Shown piece by piece: positions 8,352 to 19,000 of a DNA stretch of 64,000 bases. The stretch comes from Novosphingobium percolationis. Lineage in GTDB: Bacteria; Pseudomonadota; Alphaproteobacteria; Sphingomonadales; Sphingomonadaceae. The position numbers and the translations under genes were made by a program. The notes below the pieces were generated by a model that was given only the letters and a program-made list of their open reading frames with translations, ran no database searches and was not told the origin of the DNA. Where the stretch lies: the NCBI RefSeq assembly GCF_020179425.1, contig NZ_JAILYM010000006.1:1-64000 (forward strand), read 5' to 3'. Position 1 is the stretch's first letter. The number at the start of each line of letters is the position of its first letter.

Positions 8352-9620
8352 ATGAGAGCCTTTATGGGCCGGCTGCCGCGTCGCGTGGTGCCCGGCATGA
8401 TCGTCGCGACCTGCGTCATTGCGCTGTGCGCGCCCGCACAAGCGCAAGTGGCGCCGCCGTTTGTTACACTGCTACGGCAGACCGCCGATGCGCCCCGGCG
8501 CATCGAAAGCGAAGCCGAGGTCCGCCGGTCCGAAGGTCTAGCACGCCAGGCGCGCGCCAGACCCAATCCGACGATTGGCGTTCTCACCGAGAATGTCGCG
8601 GGATCGTCTCCCTATCGTGGGTTCGACCGCGCCGAGACGACACTCCAATATAGCCAGCCGTTGGAAATCGGCGGCAAGCGTTCGGCGAGGATCGCGGCCG
8701 GAGAGGCGGGCGTCGCCGCATCCCGCGCGCGCGATCGTGACGCGCAGATTCGCTACGCTTATGATCTCGCGCGCGCATATGCGGCGGCTGAGGTCGCCGA
8801 TCAGAGGATAATGCTGGCCGAAGGCGAGGTCGAGCAAGCGCACAATATCCTGCGCGCCGCTCGGGCCCTGTTCGATGCGGGCAAGGAAGCGCGGCTGCGC
8901 GCCCTCCAGGCAGAAACCGCGTTGAATGCGGCCAGCGCCGTTCTTGAGGCGGCAAAAGCGGATCGCATTGCGGCCTACGCCCGTCTCTCCGCACTCGCCG
9001 GTGTCGAGGAGACTTTCACCGGCTTGTCGGAATCGCTCCTGGCCATGCCCGTCGCTGCACCGACTTATGGCCCCGTCGATCCGATGACCAGTTCATCGTA
9101 TCTCGCCGCCCGGGCAGAGCGGGAGGCCGCCGAGCGCCGCCTGACCGCCGAAAAGAAGCGGGCGATCCCCGATGTGACGGCGATCGTCGGCGTGCGGCGC
9201 CTCGACTATGAGAATGCGACCGCACTGACGGCGGGCGTCTCGATCCCGCTCAACATCTTCGACCGCAACCGTGGTAACATCGCCGCCTCGCAAGCCGAGG
9301 CACAGGCCGCCGCTGCAAGGTTGGCCATGGCCCGCAACGACGCGATTGCCGAAGCCCGCGCGGCACAAGCGCAGATTGTAGCCGCACAGTCGCGCGTCGC
9401 TGCCGCCGAGGCGTCGCAAGGAACCGCGCAAGAAGCCTATCGCCTGGCACGCATTGCCTATGAAGCCGGCAAGTCCCCGCTCGTCGAACTGTTGAATGCC
9501 CGTCAGGGCCTCGGTGCGGCGCGAGGCATCGTTCTCGACGCCAAGGTCGCCAGCTTTGAGGCACGCGCGCAACTCGCCCGCCTTCAGGGTCGAACCATTT
9601 CCGGAGATGAGATCCAATGA
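8352..9620 (+). CDS. czcC: Outer-membrane factor of heavy-metal efflux (CzcC-like)
   Basis: A 422-residue TolC-family outer-membrane factor. The N-terminus has a basic segment and a signal peptide ending near AQAQVAPP (about residue 31). The rest shows the duplicated long alanine- and arginine-rich helices of the family. It should form the outer-membrane channel for the CzcBA pump. The stop overlaps the next start by four bases (ATGA), indicating translational coupling. A hairpin at 8303-8321 lies in the 50-bp gap before the gene. Confidence 0.85.
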   Translation: MRAFMGRLPRRVVPGMIVATCVIALCAPAQAQVAPPFVTLLRQTADAPRRIESEAEVRRSEGLARQARARPNPTIGVLTENVAGSSPYRGFDRAETTLQYSQPLEIGGKRSARIAAGEAGVAASRARDRDAQIRYAYDLARAYAAAEVADQRIMLAEGEVEQAHNILRAARALFDAGKEARLRALQAETALNAASAVLEAAKADRIAAYARLSALAGVEETFTGLSESLLAMPVAAPTYGPVDPMTSSSYLAARAEREAAERRLTAEKKRAIPDVTAIVGVRRLDYENATALTAGVSIPLNIFDRNRGNIAASQAEAQAAAARLAMARNDAIAEARAAQAQIVAAQSRVAAAEASQGTAQEAYRLARIAYEAGKSPLVELLNARQGLGAARGIVLDAKVASFEARAQLARLQGRTISGDEIQ

Positions 9621-10768
9621 ACCCCGAACACAACAAGCTTTATGCCGGGGCCGCAATCGGTCTCGTCCTTGCCGCCCTTGCCGGTTTCGGCGTCGCCAGG
9701 ATGACTGGCCCGTCCGCACCGACAGTCGACACGGAGGCGGCCGCCTCCACCGCTCCGACCGACACGGTCGCGATCACCCAGGACGGTATCAAGACCTCTG
9801 GGATTGGCCTTGCACAAGCGGCAGCCGGTGGCGTCGCCGGCATTATTCTCGCCAGCGCCACAGTCGAGGCAACGCCTGACGCCGAAGCAGTGCTCACTGC
9901 CCGGGCAGCGGGCACCGTTACCCGCATCTTCAAGCGGATCGGCGATCCCGTCAGCGCGGGTGAGACAATCGCCCTGGTCGAAAGTCGCGAGGCGTCGGCG
10001 ATCGCAGCCGGCCGCAGTGCCGCCGCAGCGCGGGTTACGCTTGCAGGCCGGCAACTGGCGCGCGAGCGAACGCTGCTCAACCAGGGGGTGTCGCCTCGGG
10101 CTGACTATGAGACCGCCGAAGCCAATCTCGCCGTCGCCCAGGCCGAAGCCCGGCAGGCAAGTGCTGCGGCCAGCGCGGCAAGGGTCGCGGGCGATGGCAG
10201 GTCAGTTGCGGTGATCAGTCCGATCTCCGGCCGCATAACATCGGCACCCGGCAATCTCGGCGCATTCGTTCAGGCCGAGACCGAGCTGTTCCGTGTCGCG
10301 GACCCCCGTCGCCTCCAGGTCGAGGCGAGCGTGCCGGCAGCGGACGCATCACGTGTGAAGGCGGGCGACGGGGTCGAGTTGACGACAAAAGATGGCGCGA
10401 AGGTCGAAGGCCGGGTCCGCTCGGCAACCGGCGTGGTCGATCCGCAGACGCGGCAAGCAACGATAATCGTGACACCAGATGTCGGCGGGAGCCTGATCGC
10501 GCCGGGTCAGCTCGTCCAGGCGCGTATCTTCGCCAGCGGCGGCGCAGCCTCGGGCGTTAGCGTGCCGCAGGATGCGGTCCAGACGATCGGCGACCGCTCG
10601 GTGGTGTTCGTGCGAACCCGCCAGGGGTTCAAGGCCCAGACCGTGCGGGTTGGAACGCGCAGCGGCGGCATGGTCGAGATTGCCGCGGGCCTCCCTGCAA
10701 ACACGGTGATCGCCACCACCAATGCCTTCCTGCTCAAGGCCGAGCTCGGCAAGGAGTCGGCGGAATGA
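9617..10768 (+). CDS. czcB: Periplasmic adaptor of heavy-metal efflux (CzcB-like)
   Basis: A 383-residue membrane-fusion protein. An N-terminal signal/anchor (AAIGLVLAALAGFGVARM) is followed by a barrel-sandwich half (GTVTRIFKRIGDPVSAGE), a helical hairpin rich in alanine, and the returning lipoyl-like half (VAVISPISGRITSAPGNLG). It bridges the RND pump and the outer-membrane factor across the periplasm. It overlaps czcC by four bases upstream and czcA by four bases downstream. Confidence 0.88.
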   Translation: MNPEHNKLYAGAAIGLVLAALAGFGVARMTGPSAPTVDTEAAASTAPTDTVAITQDGIKTSGIGLAQAAAGGVAGIILASATVEATPDAEAVLTARAAGTVTRIFKRIGDPVSAGETIALVESREASAIAAGRSAAAARVTLAGRQLARERTLLNQGVSPRADYETAEANLAVAQAEARQASAAASAARVAGDGRSVAVISPISGRITSAPGNLGAFVQAETELFRVADPRRLQVEASVPAADASRVKAGDGVELTTKDGAKVEGRVRSATGVVDPQTRQATIIVTPDVGGSLIAPGQLVQARIFASGGAASGVSVPQDAVQTIGDRSVVFVRTRQGFKAQTVRVGTRSGGMVEIAAGLPANTVIATTNAFLLKAELGKESAE

Positions 10769-13700
10769 TCGCGCGGATATTAGGGCTCTCGGTCAGAGCG
10801 CGATGGGCCGTTGCGTTCATCACCTTCCTCGTCGTCCTGTTCGGTGCCTGGCAGATCACCCTGTTGCCGATCGACGCGGTCCCGGACGTCACCAACCGCC
10901 AGGTCCAGATCAACAGTTTCGTGCCCACTATCGGACCGGTCGACATGGAGAAGCAGGTCACCTTTCCCGTCGAGACCGCGCTTGCCGGTATTCCCGGCCT
11001 GCAGATGACCCGCTCGCTCACGCGCAACGGGTTCAGCCAGGTCACCGCGGTCTTCAAGGACAGCACCGACATCTATTTTGCTCGGCAGCAGGTGACCGAA
11101 CGGCTCGCGCAGGCCAAGGACAGCCTGCCGGCCGGGGTGCAGCCCCAACTTGCGCCGTTGACGACGGGTCTTGGTGAGATCTTCATGTTCAGCGTCGCAT
11201 TCGAACATCCCGACGGCAAGGGCGTGAGAGCCGTCGACGGCCGACCAGGCTGGCAGACAGACGGTTCCTATCTGACGCCCGAGGGCGAGAAACTGACCAC
11301 GGTGGTTGCCAAGGCCGCTTATCTGCGGACGGTCCAGGACTGGATCATCAGGCCGCAGATGCGCACCGTGCAGGGTGTCGCGGGTGTGGATTCCAACGGC
11401 GGCTATGTGAAACAATATGTCGTCGAGCCCAATCTGACCGCGCTCGCGTCCTATGGCATCTCGATCACCGAACTCGCCGACGCGCTCGAACGGTCGAACC
11501 TGTCGGCAGGCTCCAACTATGTCCGCCGCGCCGGTGAATCTTTCCTCGTCCGCGCCGACGCACGGCTGCGGTCGGTCTCTGACATAGAAGAGGCGGTGAT
11601 CGCGACACGCGCCGGCGTGCCGATACGCGTGAAGGACGTCGGCGACGTCGTCATCGGCGGCGCGGTGCGGACCGGATCCGGCAGTGTCGGTGGATCGGAG
11701 GCGGTCATCTCGACCATCCTGATGCTCACCGGCGAGAACAGCCGCATCGTCGCCAATCGCGTCGCCGACAAGCTGGTCGAGATCAACAAGATGTTGCCGC
11801 CCGACGTGGTTGCAAGCCAGGCCTATAACCGCTCGAAACTGGTCAATGCGACCATCGCCACGGTCGAGAAGAATCTGGTGGAAGGCGCACTGCTGGTCAT
11901 CATCGTGCTGTTCCTGCTGCTCGGCAACATCCGCGCGGCGCTCATCACGGCGGCCGTAATCCCGATCACCATGCTGATGACCGCGGCGGGCATGAATGAG
12001 CTTGGTGTCTCGGGCAATTTGATGAGTCTCGGCGCGCTCGACTTCGGCCTGATTGTCGATGGTGCGGTCATCATCGTCGAAAACGCGCTCAGGCGGCTGG
12101 CCGAACGGCAGCACAAGGAAGGAAGACTCCTAACCCGGCTCGAACGCCTCACCGAAACCACTCACGCCGCACAGGAGATGGTCCGGCCAACGGTCTATGG
12201 CCAGGCCATCATCTTCCTCGTGTTCATACCTTTGCTCACCTTCCAGGGCGTGGAGGGCAAGACGTTCGCACCGATGGCAATCACGTTGATGCTGGCGCTG
12301 GCCAGCGCGTTCATCCTGTCGATCACGTTCGTGCCCGCGATGATCGCATTGCTGGTGACCGGCAAGGTCAGCGAGACCGAGGTCAGATCGATCCGCTGGT
12401 TCAAGGAGAAATATCAGCCGGCGCTCACCCGCGCTGTCGCGCGGCCAATGCCGTTCATCTTCGGCGGCGTTGGCGTGTTCGCGGCAGCGGCACTGTTGTT
12501 CGGTACGCTCGGACAGGAGTTCATGCCGCAGCTCGACGAGAAGGACATCACGGTCACCAACTTCCGTATTCCGTCCGCGTCGATCGACCAGTCGACCGTG
12601 ATGCAGCTCCAGATCGAAAATGCACTTAAGACATTGCCCGAGGTTGCATTGGTCTTTTCAAAGAACGGCAATGCCGATCTGGGCACCGATCCGATGCCGC
12701 CCAATGCGTCCGATACCTATGTCATCCCAAAGCCTGAAAAGGAGTGGCCCGCCGAGGTCAAATCCAAGGAGGATATCCTTCGGCGGATCGAGGAACGGAT
12801 GAAGCCGCTGATCGGCAACCGTACCGAGATCCAGCAGCCGATCCAGATGCGGTTCAACGAGCTGATCGCGGGCGTTCGCTCCGACGTGGCCGTCAAGCTT
12901 TATGGCGACGATCTCGATGCCCTGAGCGAAGCGGCGGGCCGGATCGCAACCGCACTTCGGACAATACCGGGCGCGGCGGACGTGCAGGCGGAACAGACAT
13001 CTGGCGCGCCGACTTTCGACATCAAGGTCGATCGCCAGGCGGCGGGGCGCTACGGCCTGTCGGTCGAGGAGGTCGCCAGTACGGTCGCTGCCGCCCTGGG
13101 TGGACGCGAAGCGGGCTTGTTGTTCGAAGGCGATCGACGCTTCGATGTCGTGGTGCGACTGCCCGACGCACAGCGCGACGATATCGAGACCTTGGGCTCT
13201 ATCCCGGTCATGCTGCCATCCAGCGGTGTCGGGAACGCGCGTTCCATTCCGCTCAGCGAAGTGGCGCGATTCAACTACACAGAGGGGCTTAACCAGATCA
13301 GCCGCGAGAATGGCAAGCGGATGGTGGTGGTCCAGGCAAATGTGCGCGGCCGCGATCTTGGCGGATTCGTCGCCGAAGCCCAGGCGAAGATTAACGATGT
13401 GAAGCTGCCTGCCGGCGCCTTCATTGAGTGGGGCGGCCAGTTCGAGAGCCTCCAGTCAGCCTCCCAGCGGTTGGCGATCGTCGTGCCGCTTTGCTTCGTC
13501 CTGATCTTCGCGTTGCTCTACATGGCACTGGGCGGCGCCTGGCCGGCGCTGGTCGTGTTTACGGCCGTTCCCATGGCCCTGGCCGGAGGTGTGTTTGCTC
13601 TGGCCTTGCGCGGGATACCGTTCTCGATCACGGCGTCGGTCGGGTTCATCGCGCTGTCGGGTGTCGCGGTCCTCAATGGCCTCGTCATGATGAGTGCGAT

Positions 13701-14001
13701 CCGCAAGCGGCTTGACGACGGCGAAGGGATTGACGGCGCCATCATTGGTGGCGCGATGGAACGTGTACGGCCCGTGCTGATGACTGCCCTGGTCGCGAGC
13801 TTGGGCTTCATCCCGATGGCGCTTGCCACCGGAACCGGAGCGGAGGTGCAACGACCGCTTGCGACCGTGGTGATCGGGGGGCTCATCACATCGACGGCGC
13901 TGACGCTGCTCGTTCTTCCGGCGATTTCGGCGCTGATGTTCCGAATACTCGCGAAACGGAAGACTGCCGAAGAACCGACGGCCGATTTGGTGCAGGCATG
14001 A
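10765..14001 (+). CDS. czcA: Heavy-metal RND efflux pump (CzcA-like)
   Basis: A 1078-residue proton-driven pump of the HME-RND group. Transmembrane helix 4 holds DFGLIVDGAVIIVEN, with D426, D432 and E439, the acidic signature of the HME1 class that exports Zn2+, Co2+ and Cd2+. There are twelve expected membrane segments and two large periplasmic loops, and the length is normal for the family. It is the last gene of the czcCBA operon, overlaps czcB by four bases and is followed directly by a terminator hairpin. Metal specificity within Zn/Co/Cd cannot be read from sequence. Confidence 0.92.
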   Translation: MIARILGLSVRARWAVAFITFLVVLFGAWQITLLPIDAVPDVTNRQVQINSFVPTIGPVDMEKQVTFPVETALAGIPGLQMTRSLTRNGFSQVTAVFKDSTDIYFARQQVTERLAQAKDSLPAGVQPQLAPLTTGLGEIFMFSVAFEHPDGKGVRAVDGRPGWQTDGSYLTPEGEKLTTVVAKAAYLRTVQDWIIRPQMRTVQGVAGVDSNGGYVKQYVVEPNLTALASYGISITELADALERSNLSAGSNYVRRAGESFLVRADARLRSVSDIEEAVIATRAGVPIRVKDVGDVVIGGAVRTGSGSVGGSEAVISTILMLTGENSRIVANRVADKLVEINKMLPPDVVASQAYNRSKLVNATIATVEKNLVEGALLVIIVLFLLLGNIRAALITAAVIPITMLMTAAGMNELGVSGNLMSLGALDFGLIVDGAVIIVENALRRLAERQHKEGRLLTRLERLTETTHAAQEMVRPTVYGQAIIFLVFIPLLTFQGVEGKTFAPMAITLMLALASAFILSITFVPAMIALLVTGKVSETEVRSIRWFKEKYQPALTRAVARPMPFIFGGVGVFAAAALLFGTLGQEFMPQLDEKDITVTNFRIPSASIDQSTVMQLQIENALKTLPEVALVFSKNGNADLGTDPMPPNASDTYVIPKPEKEWPAEVKSKEDILRRIEERMKPLIGNRTEIQQPIQMRFNELIAGVRSDVAVKLYGDDLDALSEAAGRIATALRTIPGAADVQAEQTSGAPTFDIKVDRQAAGRYGLSVEEVASTVAAALGGREAGLLFEGDRRFDVVVRLPDAQRDDIETLGSIPVMLPSSGVGNARSIPLSEVARFNYTEGLNQISRENGKRMVVVQANVRGRDLGGFVAEAQAKINDVKLPAGAFIEWGGQFESLQSASQRLAIVVPLCFVLIFALLYMALGGAWPALVVFTAVPMALAGGVFALALRGIPFSITASVGFIALSGVAVLNGLVMMSAIRKRLDDGEGIDGAIIGGAMERVRPVLMTALVASLGFIPMALATGTGAEVQRPLATVVIGGLITSTALTLLVLPAISALMFRILAKRKTAEEPTADLVQA

Positions 14002-14002
14002 A

Positions 14003-14038
14003 ACAGGCCGCCCTGGCGAAAGCCGCAGGGCGGCCTGT
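14003..14038. terminator. Perfect 13-bp hairpin between convergent metal operons
   Basis: ACAGGCCGCCCTG (14003-14015) and CAGGGCGGCCTGT (14026-14038) pair perfectly over 13 bp around a ten-base loop. The hairpin starts one base after the czcA stop codon and sits 28 bases from the end of the convergent sensor-kinase gene. No good T tract follows on either strand, so it may terminate weakly or mainly protect 3' ends. Confidence 0.6.
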
Positions 14039-14066
14039 CTCGATGTTTCCGGCCCTGTCGGATTTC

Positions 14067-15419
14067 CTATTGCGCAGGAAATGTAAGCCGCACCGCTAGG
14101 CCCGGTGCGAGATGGCTTATCTCCATCCGAGCGCCGTGGAGGCGGGCCACTGCCTCCACGATCGCAAGGCCAAGCCCGTTGCCGGGCGTCGTCCGGGCAG
14201 CGTCAAGCCGGCCGAACGGACGAAGGACAGTCGGGACATGGTCCGGGGCGATGCCGGGGCCGTCGTCCTCGACGGAAAAAAAGGCAGGTGCGACGCGAAC
14301 GACGATCCGGGCGCCCATCGCCGAATGCTTCAAGGCATTGTCGACGAGATTCGCGACTGCGCGCGTGAGAAGATCGATATCGCCTTCGACAAGGACCTTG
14401 CTGCCGACCAGCAAGTCGATCGACCGGCCCGATCCCTCGATCTCGGGGCGATAGGCATCCACAACCTGTTCAGCGACCGCTGCCAGATCGACGGGCGCGA
14501 ATTCCTTGCGCGCATCGCCGGAATCGATCTCGGCAAGATCGAGCATCGACTCGAACAGTCGCAGCGCGCCATCGATGCCGCCTCCGGCATCGTCGATCGA
14601 CTGCTGCAGTTCCTGGACGTCATGTGATCGCTTGGCCGCTTCGAGCGTATGGCGCACGCGCGTCAACGGCGTGCGCAAGTCGTGCGCGATTTCGGCTGAC
14701 ACACGCCGCACCGTGCCGACCAACGTATCGATCCGATCGAGCATGCCGTTCATCGCCAGGGCGAGCTCATCGAGATCATCACGCGCACGTCCGGTGTGTG
14801 GGATCCTCGCGGTAAGATCGCCCTGTTCGACGGCCCGCACCGTGCCAAGGATGTCCTGCATACCGCGCAGCACGCGGCGCGTGGCCACGAAACCGACGGC
14901 GAGGCCGACGATGAGAGCGATAACGCCCGAAACCAGGATCGCGTTGAACACCGCCTCGCGCACCGCCTCGCCGCGCTCGACGTCGTCGCCGATGACCAGC
15001 AGCGAACCATCCGGCAAGTGGCTTGTCAGGACGAGCAGATGTTCCTTGCCTTCCAGGCCGGGCGTTCCCTCGCGCGCTGCCATTGCGTGCCAGCCCGCGG
15101 CCCGCGGGGCGGTGGTCAGATCACCCGCCACGATCCGGCCATGCGGATCGACCAGCAGATATTCGAGCGCGCCCGGCCGTTCCGATCGCGCGCCGATCGC
15201 GTCGGCCGCGCGCACGAGGCTTTCCTGCGCGACTTCGACGGCGACGGCATGCACCTCCAGCGCGATCCGTTCGCGTGCATCGCTCTCCACGATGTTCTGC
15301 GACACCAGCCAGCCAGCGATACCAGCTCCGGCCATGGCAAGTACAAGCAGCGCCGCATTCAGCAAGGAAAGGCGGAAGACGGTCGAGCGGAGGAGTGCCT
15401 TAGCCGGCGCGAACGGCAT
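14067..15419 (-). CDS. Sensor histidine kinase of metal-efflux operon (CzcS/CusS-like)
   Basis: A 450-residue membrane kinase. TM1 (LSLLNAALLVLAMAGAGIAG) and TM2 (ILVSGVIALIVGLAVGF) flank a periplasmic domain of about 120 residues. A HAMP linker, the phosphoacceptor region AEIAHDLRTPLTRVR with H246, and an ATPase domain (NLVDNALKHS, DDGPGIA, GNGLGLAIVE) follow. Its start overlaps the 3' end of the response-regulator gene by 20 bases. It is the last gene of a minus-strand operon with an RND pump, so it probably senses periplasmic metal. The ligand is not known. Confidence 0.85.
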   Translation of the reverse strand: MPFAPAKALLRSTVFRLSLLNAALLVLAMAGAGIAGWLVSQNIVESDARERIALEVHAVAVEVAQESLVRAADAIGARSERPGALEYLLVDPHGRIVAGDLTTAPRAAGWHAMAAREGTPGLEGKEHLLVLTSHLPDGSLLVIGDDVERGEAVREAVFNAILVSGVIALIVGLAVGFVATRRVLRGMQDILGTVRAVEQGDLTARIPHTGRARDDLDELALAMNGMLDRIDTLVGTVRRVSAEIAHDLRTPLTRVRHTLEAAKRSHDVQELQQSIDDAGGGIDGALRLFESMLDLAEIDSGDARKEFAPVDLAAVAEQVVDAYRPEIEGSGRSIDLLVGSKVLVEGDIDLLTRAVANLVDNALKHSAMGARIVVRVAPAFFSVEDDGPGIAPDHVPTVLRPFGRLDAARTTPGNGLGLAIVEAVARLHGARMEISHLAPGLAVRLTFPAQ

Positions 15420-16083
15420 AGCCCTCGCCCTTTATGGTATGGATCAAGGGAGGATCGCCGCCTCGGTCGATCTTTGTGCGCAGCCGGCTGACATGGCTTT
15501 CGACTAGGTTGGTTCCAGGATCGAACCGGAACCGCCAGATTTGCTCGAGCAGCATCATGCGCGTGACCACGGCCGGCGCATTTTGCATCAGCATCTCGAG
15601 CAGCTGATATTCACGCGGCTGCAGATGAACCAGCTTGTCGCCTCGCCAGACCCGACGCTGCATCCGATCGAGCGCCAGGGTGCCGACCGTGAGCAGGGCA
15701 TCGGACAGACCGCTTGATCGGCGACCCAGCGCCTCGACCCGGGCTTCCAGTTCGACCATCGAGAAGGGTTTGACGAGATAGTCGTCGGCACCGCCGCGGA
15801 GGCCGGCGACCCGGTCGGAGACCGAGCCGAGCGCGGTCAGCAACAGGACCGGCACCTTGATGTCGCGGTCGCGAAGACCCGCAACCACCGCGAGTCCATC
15901 CATGCCCGGCAACATTCGGTCGATGACGACAACGTCATATCTGCCGTTCAACGCCCGATCGAAGCCTTCAGCGCCGTCACCGACGATGTCGACCTGGTGG
16001 CCGGATTCGGCGAGCGCGGCCGCGACCGCCTCCGCCATCTTCCGGTCATCCTCAATCAGCAACAACCGCATCGCTCGTTCCAT
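15400..16083 (-). CDS. OmpR-family response regulator of metal-efflux operon (CzcR/CusR-like)
   Basis: A 227-residue regulator with a receiver domain (acidic pair D12/D13, phosphoacceptor D55, K in DDYLVKPFS) and a C-terminal winged helix (LQPREYQLLEMLMQN, then LVESHVSRLRTKID). AGGGA stands six bases before the ATG at 16083, supporting that start over the one at 16071. The gene starts 32 bases inside the end of the RND pump gene, an unusually deep overlap that ties its translation to the pump. It likely activates this operon and perhaps czcCBA in response to metal. Confidence 0.88.
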   Translation of the reverse strand: MERAMRLLLIEDDRKMAEAVAAALAESGHQVDIVGDGAEGFDRALNGRYDVVVIDRMLPGMDGLAVVAGLRDRDIKVPVLLLTALGSVSDRVAGLRGGADDYLVKPFSMVELEARVEALGRRSSGLSDALLTVGTLALDRMQRRVWRGDKLVHLQPREYQLLEMLMQNAPAVVTRMMLLEQIWRFRFDPGTNLVESHVSRLRTKIDRGGDPPLIHTIKGEGYAVRAG

Positions 16084-19000
16084 TTTGATCCCTGGGCCAA
16101 CGATAGGCCAGCACGAGCGCGGGCAACAGCACCAGGCTCATCAGGGTCGATGTTACCAGCCCGCCGAGGATGACCGCGGCCATCGGCCCCTGCACCTCGC
16201 GGCCCGACTGGCCCGCCTCGAACGCGAGTGGGGCGAGCCCGAGCCCGGTCACCAGCGCGGTCATCAGGATCGGCGTGACACGTTCGCGCGCGCCGCGGAT
16301 GACGGTGGCGAGATTCCTCGGCGCCCCTTCCTCCTCGACCAGATGATCGACATGGCTGATCAGCAGGATCGAGTTGCGCGCCGCGATCCCAAACAGCGTG
16401 ACGAAGCCCACCAGCGCCCCAAGCGACAGCACGCCTCCCGTGATCGCAACGGCGATCACACCGCCGGCGAGCGCGAAGGGCGTCCCAGCAAGAATGAGTC
16501 CCGCCGGCCGGCCGCCGCCAAAGGCAAGGATGAGCAGCGCGATGATGCCGATCGACGCTGCCGCGACATTGAGCAGGATCTGGCGCGTTGCCGCCGCCTG
16601 GGCCTCCGCGACGCCGGCATAGTCGAGATAGACACCCGGCGGCAGCTTCACCTCGCGGGCGAGTTTCGCGCGTGCGGCGCGGACGAACCCGGCCACGTCG
16701 GATGCCGATGGATTGGCGGTCACGACCTGCCGCCGCCGGCCGTCCTGATGGCTGATCGTCGTCCGCCCCTCGACGGCGCGGATCGTGGCAATCTCGGAGA
16801 GCGGCGTGGTCGTGCCGTCGGCGGCACGCACGAGGATGGTGCCGACCGCCTCGGGATCGCGCGCCTCATTGTCGGGCAGGGTAACGGCGACCTCGGTGAT
16901 ACGATCCGCTTCGGCGATCTCGCTGACCGTCCGGCCCTGGAAGGCGGTCTCGATCGCATCATAGGCGTCGGTTGGCGTTACGGCGCGCAGCGCCATGCGA
17001 TCGGCATCGAGCGTGATGCGCAGCGCCGGGGCGCCGGGCTGTGCCTTGACCCGGACATCGGCGGCACCCGGTACTGTCGCGAGCACCCGGGCGACATCGG
17101 CGGCGACACGATCGAGCCCGTCGAGATCGGCACCGTAGACGCCGATCGCGACCTTGGCGGTTTCGCCGGACAGGGTCTCGCTGATCCGGTCGCCAAGGAA
17201 GGTGAGGGTCTCGCTCTGGATTCCGGGATAGCGGGCGAGCACGGCGCGGATTTGCGCGAGTGTCCGGTCTTCGGAAGCGCCGCCGACACGCCTGAGTTCG
17301 ACATGGAACTCGCTGCGGTTGGGCTGGAACGTGTCCTCGCCCGCTTCGGCGCGGCCTATCTGTTCCTCGACGGTGGCGACATCCGGAATGGCGAGCAAAT
17401 CATGCGTGATCCGGCGGCCGATGCCCTTCATCCAGGGGATCGACGCCCCGACCGGCCCGTTGACCTGGACGACATAATGCCGTTCGCGAAACGCTGGCAG
17501 CAGCTCGCCGCCGAAGCTGATGAGGATCAGCGCTGTGACCACGCCGACCGCGGTCGTGGCGATCACTGCGAAGCGGGGATGCCGGCACGCCGGCGCCAGC
17601 AGCCGCGCATGCGCGTCCTTCAGCCTGCTCACATAGCCCGGCTCGTCGTGCAGCCTGACCCGCTTGAGGAGCAGCAGCGACATGGCGGGCGCAACCGTGA
17701 TCGCGACCACGAGCGAGGCGAGCGTCGCAAGCAGGAACGACCAGGCGAGCGGCCCGAAAAAGGCGCCCTGCAATCCCGTCAGGAACAGGATCGGCGCGAC
17801 CGTCAGCGCGAGCACATAGGTCGCATAGACCACCGGCGCACGCACCTCGACCGACGCCGCCTCGATGATCGCGGCCCGGCCGTCGCCCTCGGGCGCATCG
17901 CGCAACCGCCGCACAATATTCTCCACGCCGACGATCGCGTCGTCGATGACCACGCCGAGCGCGACCGCGAGCCCGCCCAGCGTCATCGTGTTGATCGTCT
18001 GCCCCGTCCGATCGAGCACGATCAGCGCAGCCAGGAGCGACAGGGGAATCGACGCGAAGGCGATGAAGGCGACGCGCAGGTCGCGCAGAAACGCCAGCAG
18101 GACAAACGCGATCAGCGCGGCGCCGATCAACAGGTCGGTGCGGATGCCGCCAAGCGCGGACTCGATGAAATTCGCCGGACGATGGAGCGCGGGGTAAATA
18201 TGCACGCCCTGTGCCTCGATCGCCGGCCGCAGCTCGGCGAGCGCGGCTTCGACCTTGAGCGTCGTGTCGAGCGTGTTCGCGCCGTACTGGCTGGCCAAGG
18301 CGAGAAGGACGCCGTCCTGTCCCATGATCAGCGCGTCGCCGGTCTTGGGTGTAGCGGCATCGACGACATCGGCGAGATCGCCGAGCCGAACGGGCAGGCC
18401 AGCGCCGAGCGGCAGGACCGCCTGGGCAAGCGTGCGTGCGGTGACGGCGCCGGTGGTCGGCTCGATCAGGATGCGCTGGTTCGCCGTCTCGGCGAAGCCG
18501 CCGCCGCGAATGACTGTCATCGCCTTCACCGCGGTTTCGACTTCAGCGAGCGACACGTTGCGCGCCACGAGATCCGCCGGGCGGATGCGCACTTCGATCC
18601 GGCGCTGCTCGCCGCCGAAGATGATGGCGCGAGTGACGCCGGGCGACGCGAGCAGCCGCGGCACGATCGTCCAGCGCACGAGATCGCGCAGCGACTTGGG
18701 ATCGCTCCCGCCTGTGAAGCCGATCTTGAGCAGGTCCATCGTCGATGACGTCAGCGGCCCCATGCGCGGCGGCTGGACACCGGCCGGCAACTGGCCGGCG
18801 GCCTCGGAGATGGCTTCCGCCACGATCTGACGCGCCCGATAGGGGTCGCTGCCTTCGACGAACACGACCTGGATGACCGACAGGCCCTGGATTGATTCGG
18901 AGCGGACCGACTGCACGCCGGTCGCGCCGTTGATTGCGGTTTCAAGCGGGCGGGTGACGAGCGCCTCGACCTGATCGGGAGTCATGCCCGGCGCTTCGGT

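Noticed and set aside
15857-18748. A 963-codon open frame on the plus strand opposite the second RND pump
   Set aside because: Its translation is rich in Arg, Asp, Gly and His with no hydrophobic pattern, typical of an antisense frame over a GC-rich gene. The minus strand encodes a canonical RND pump.
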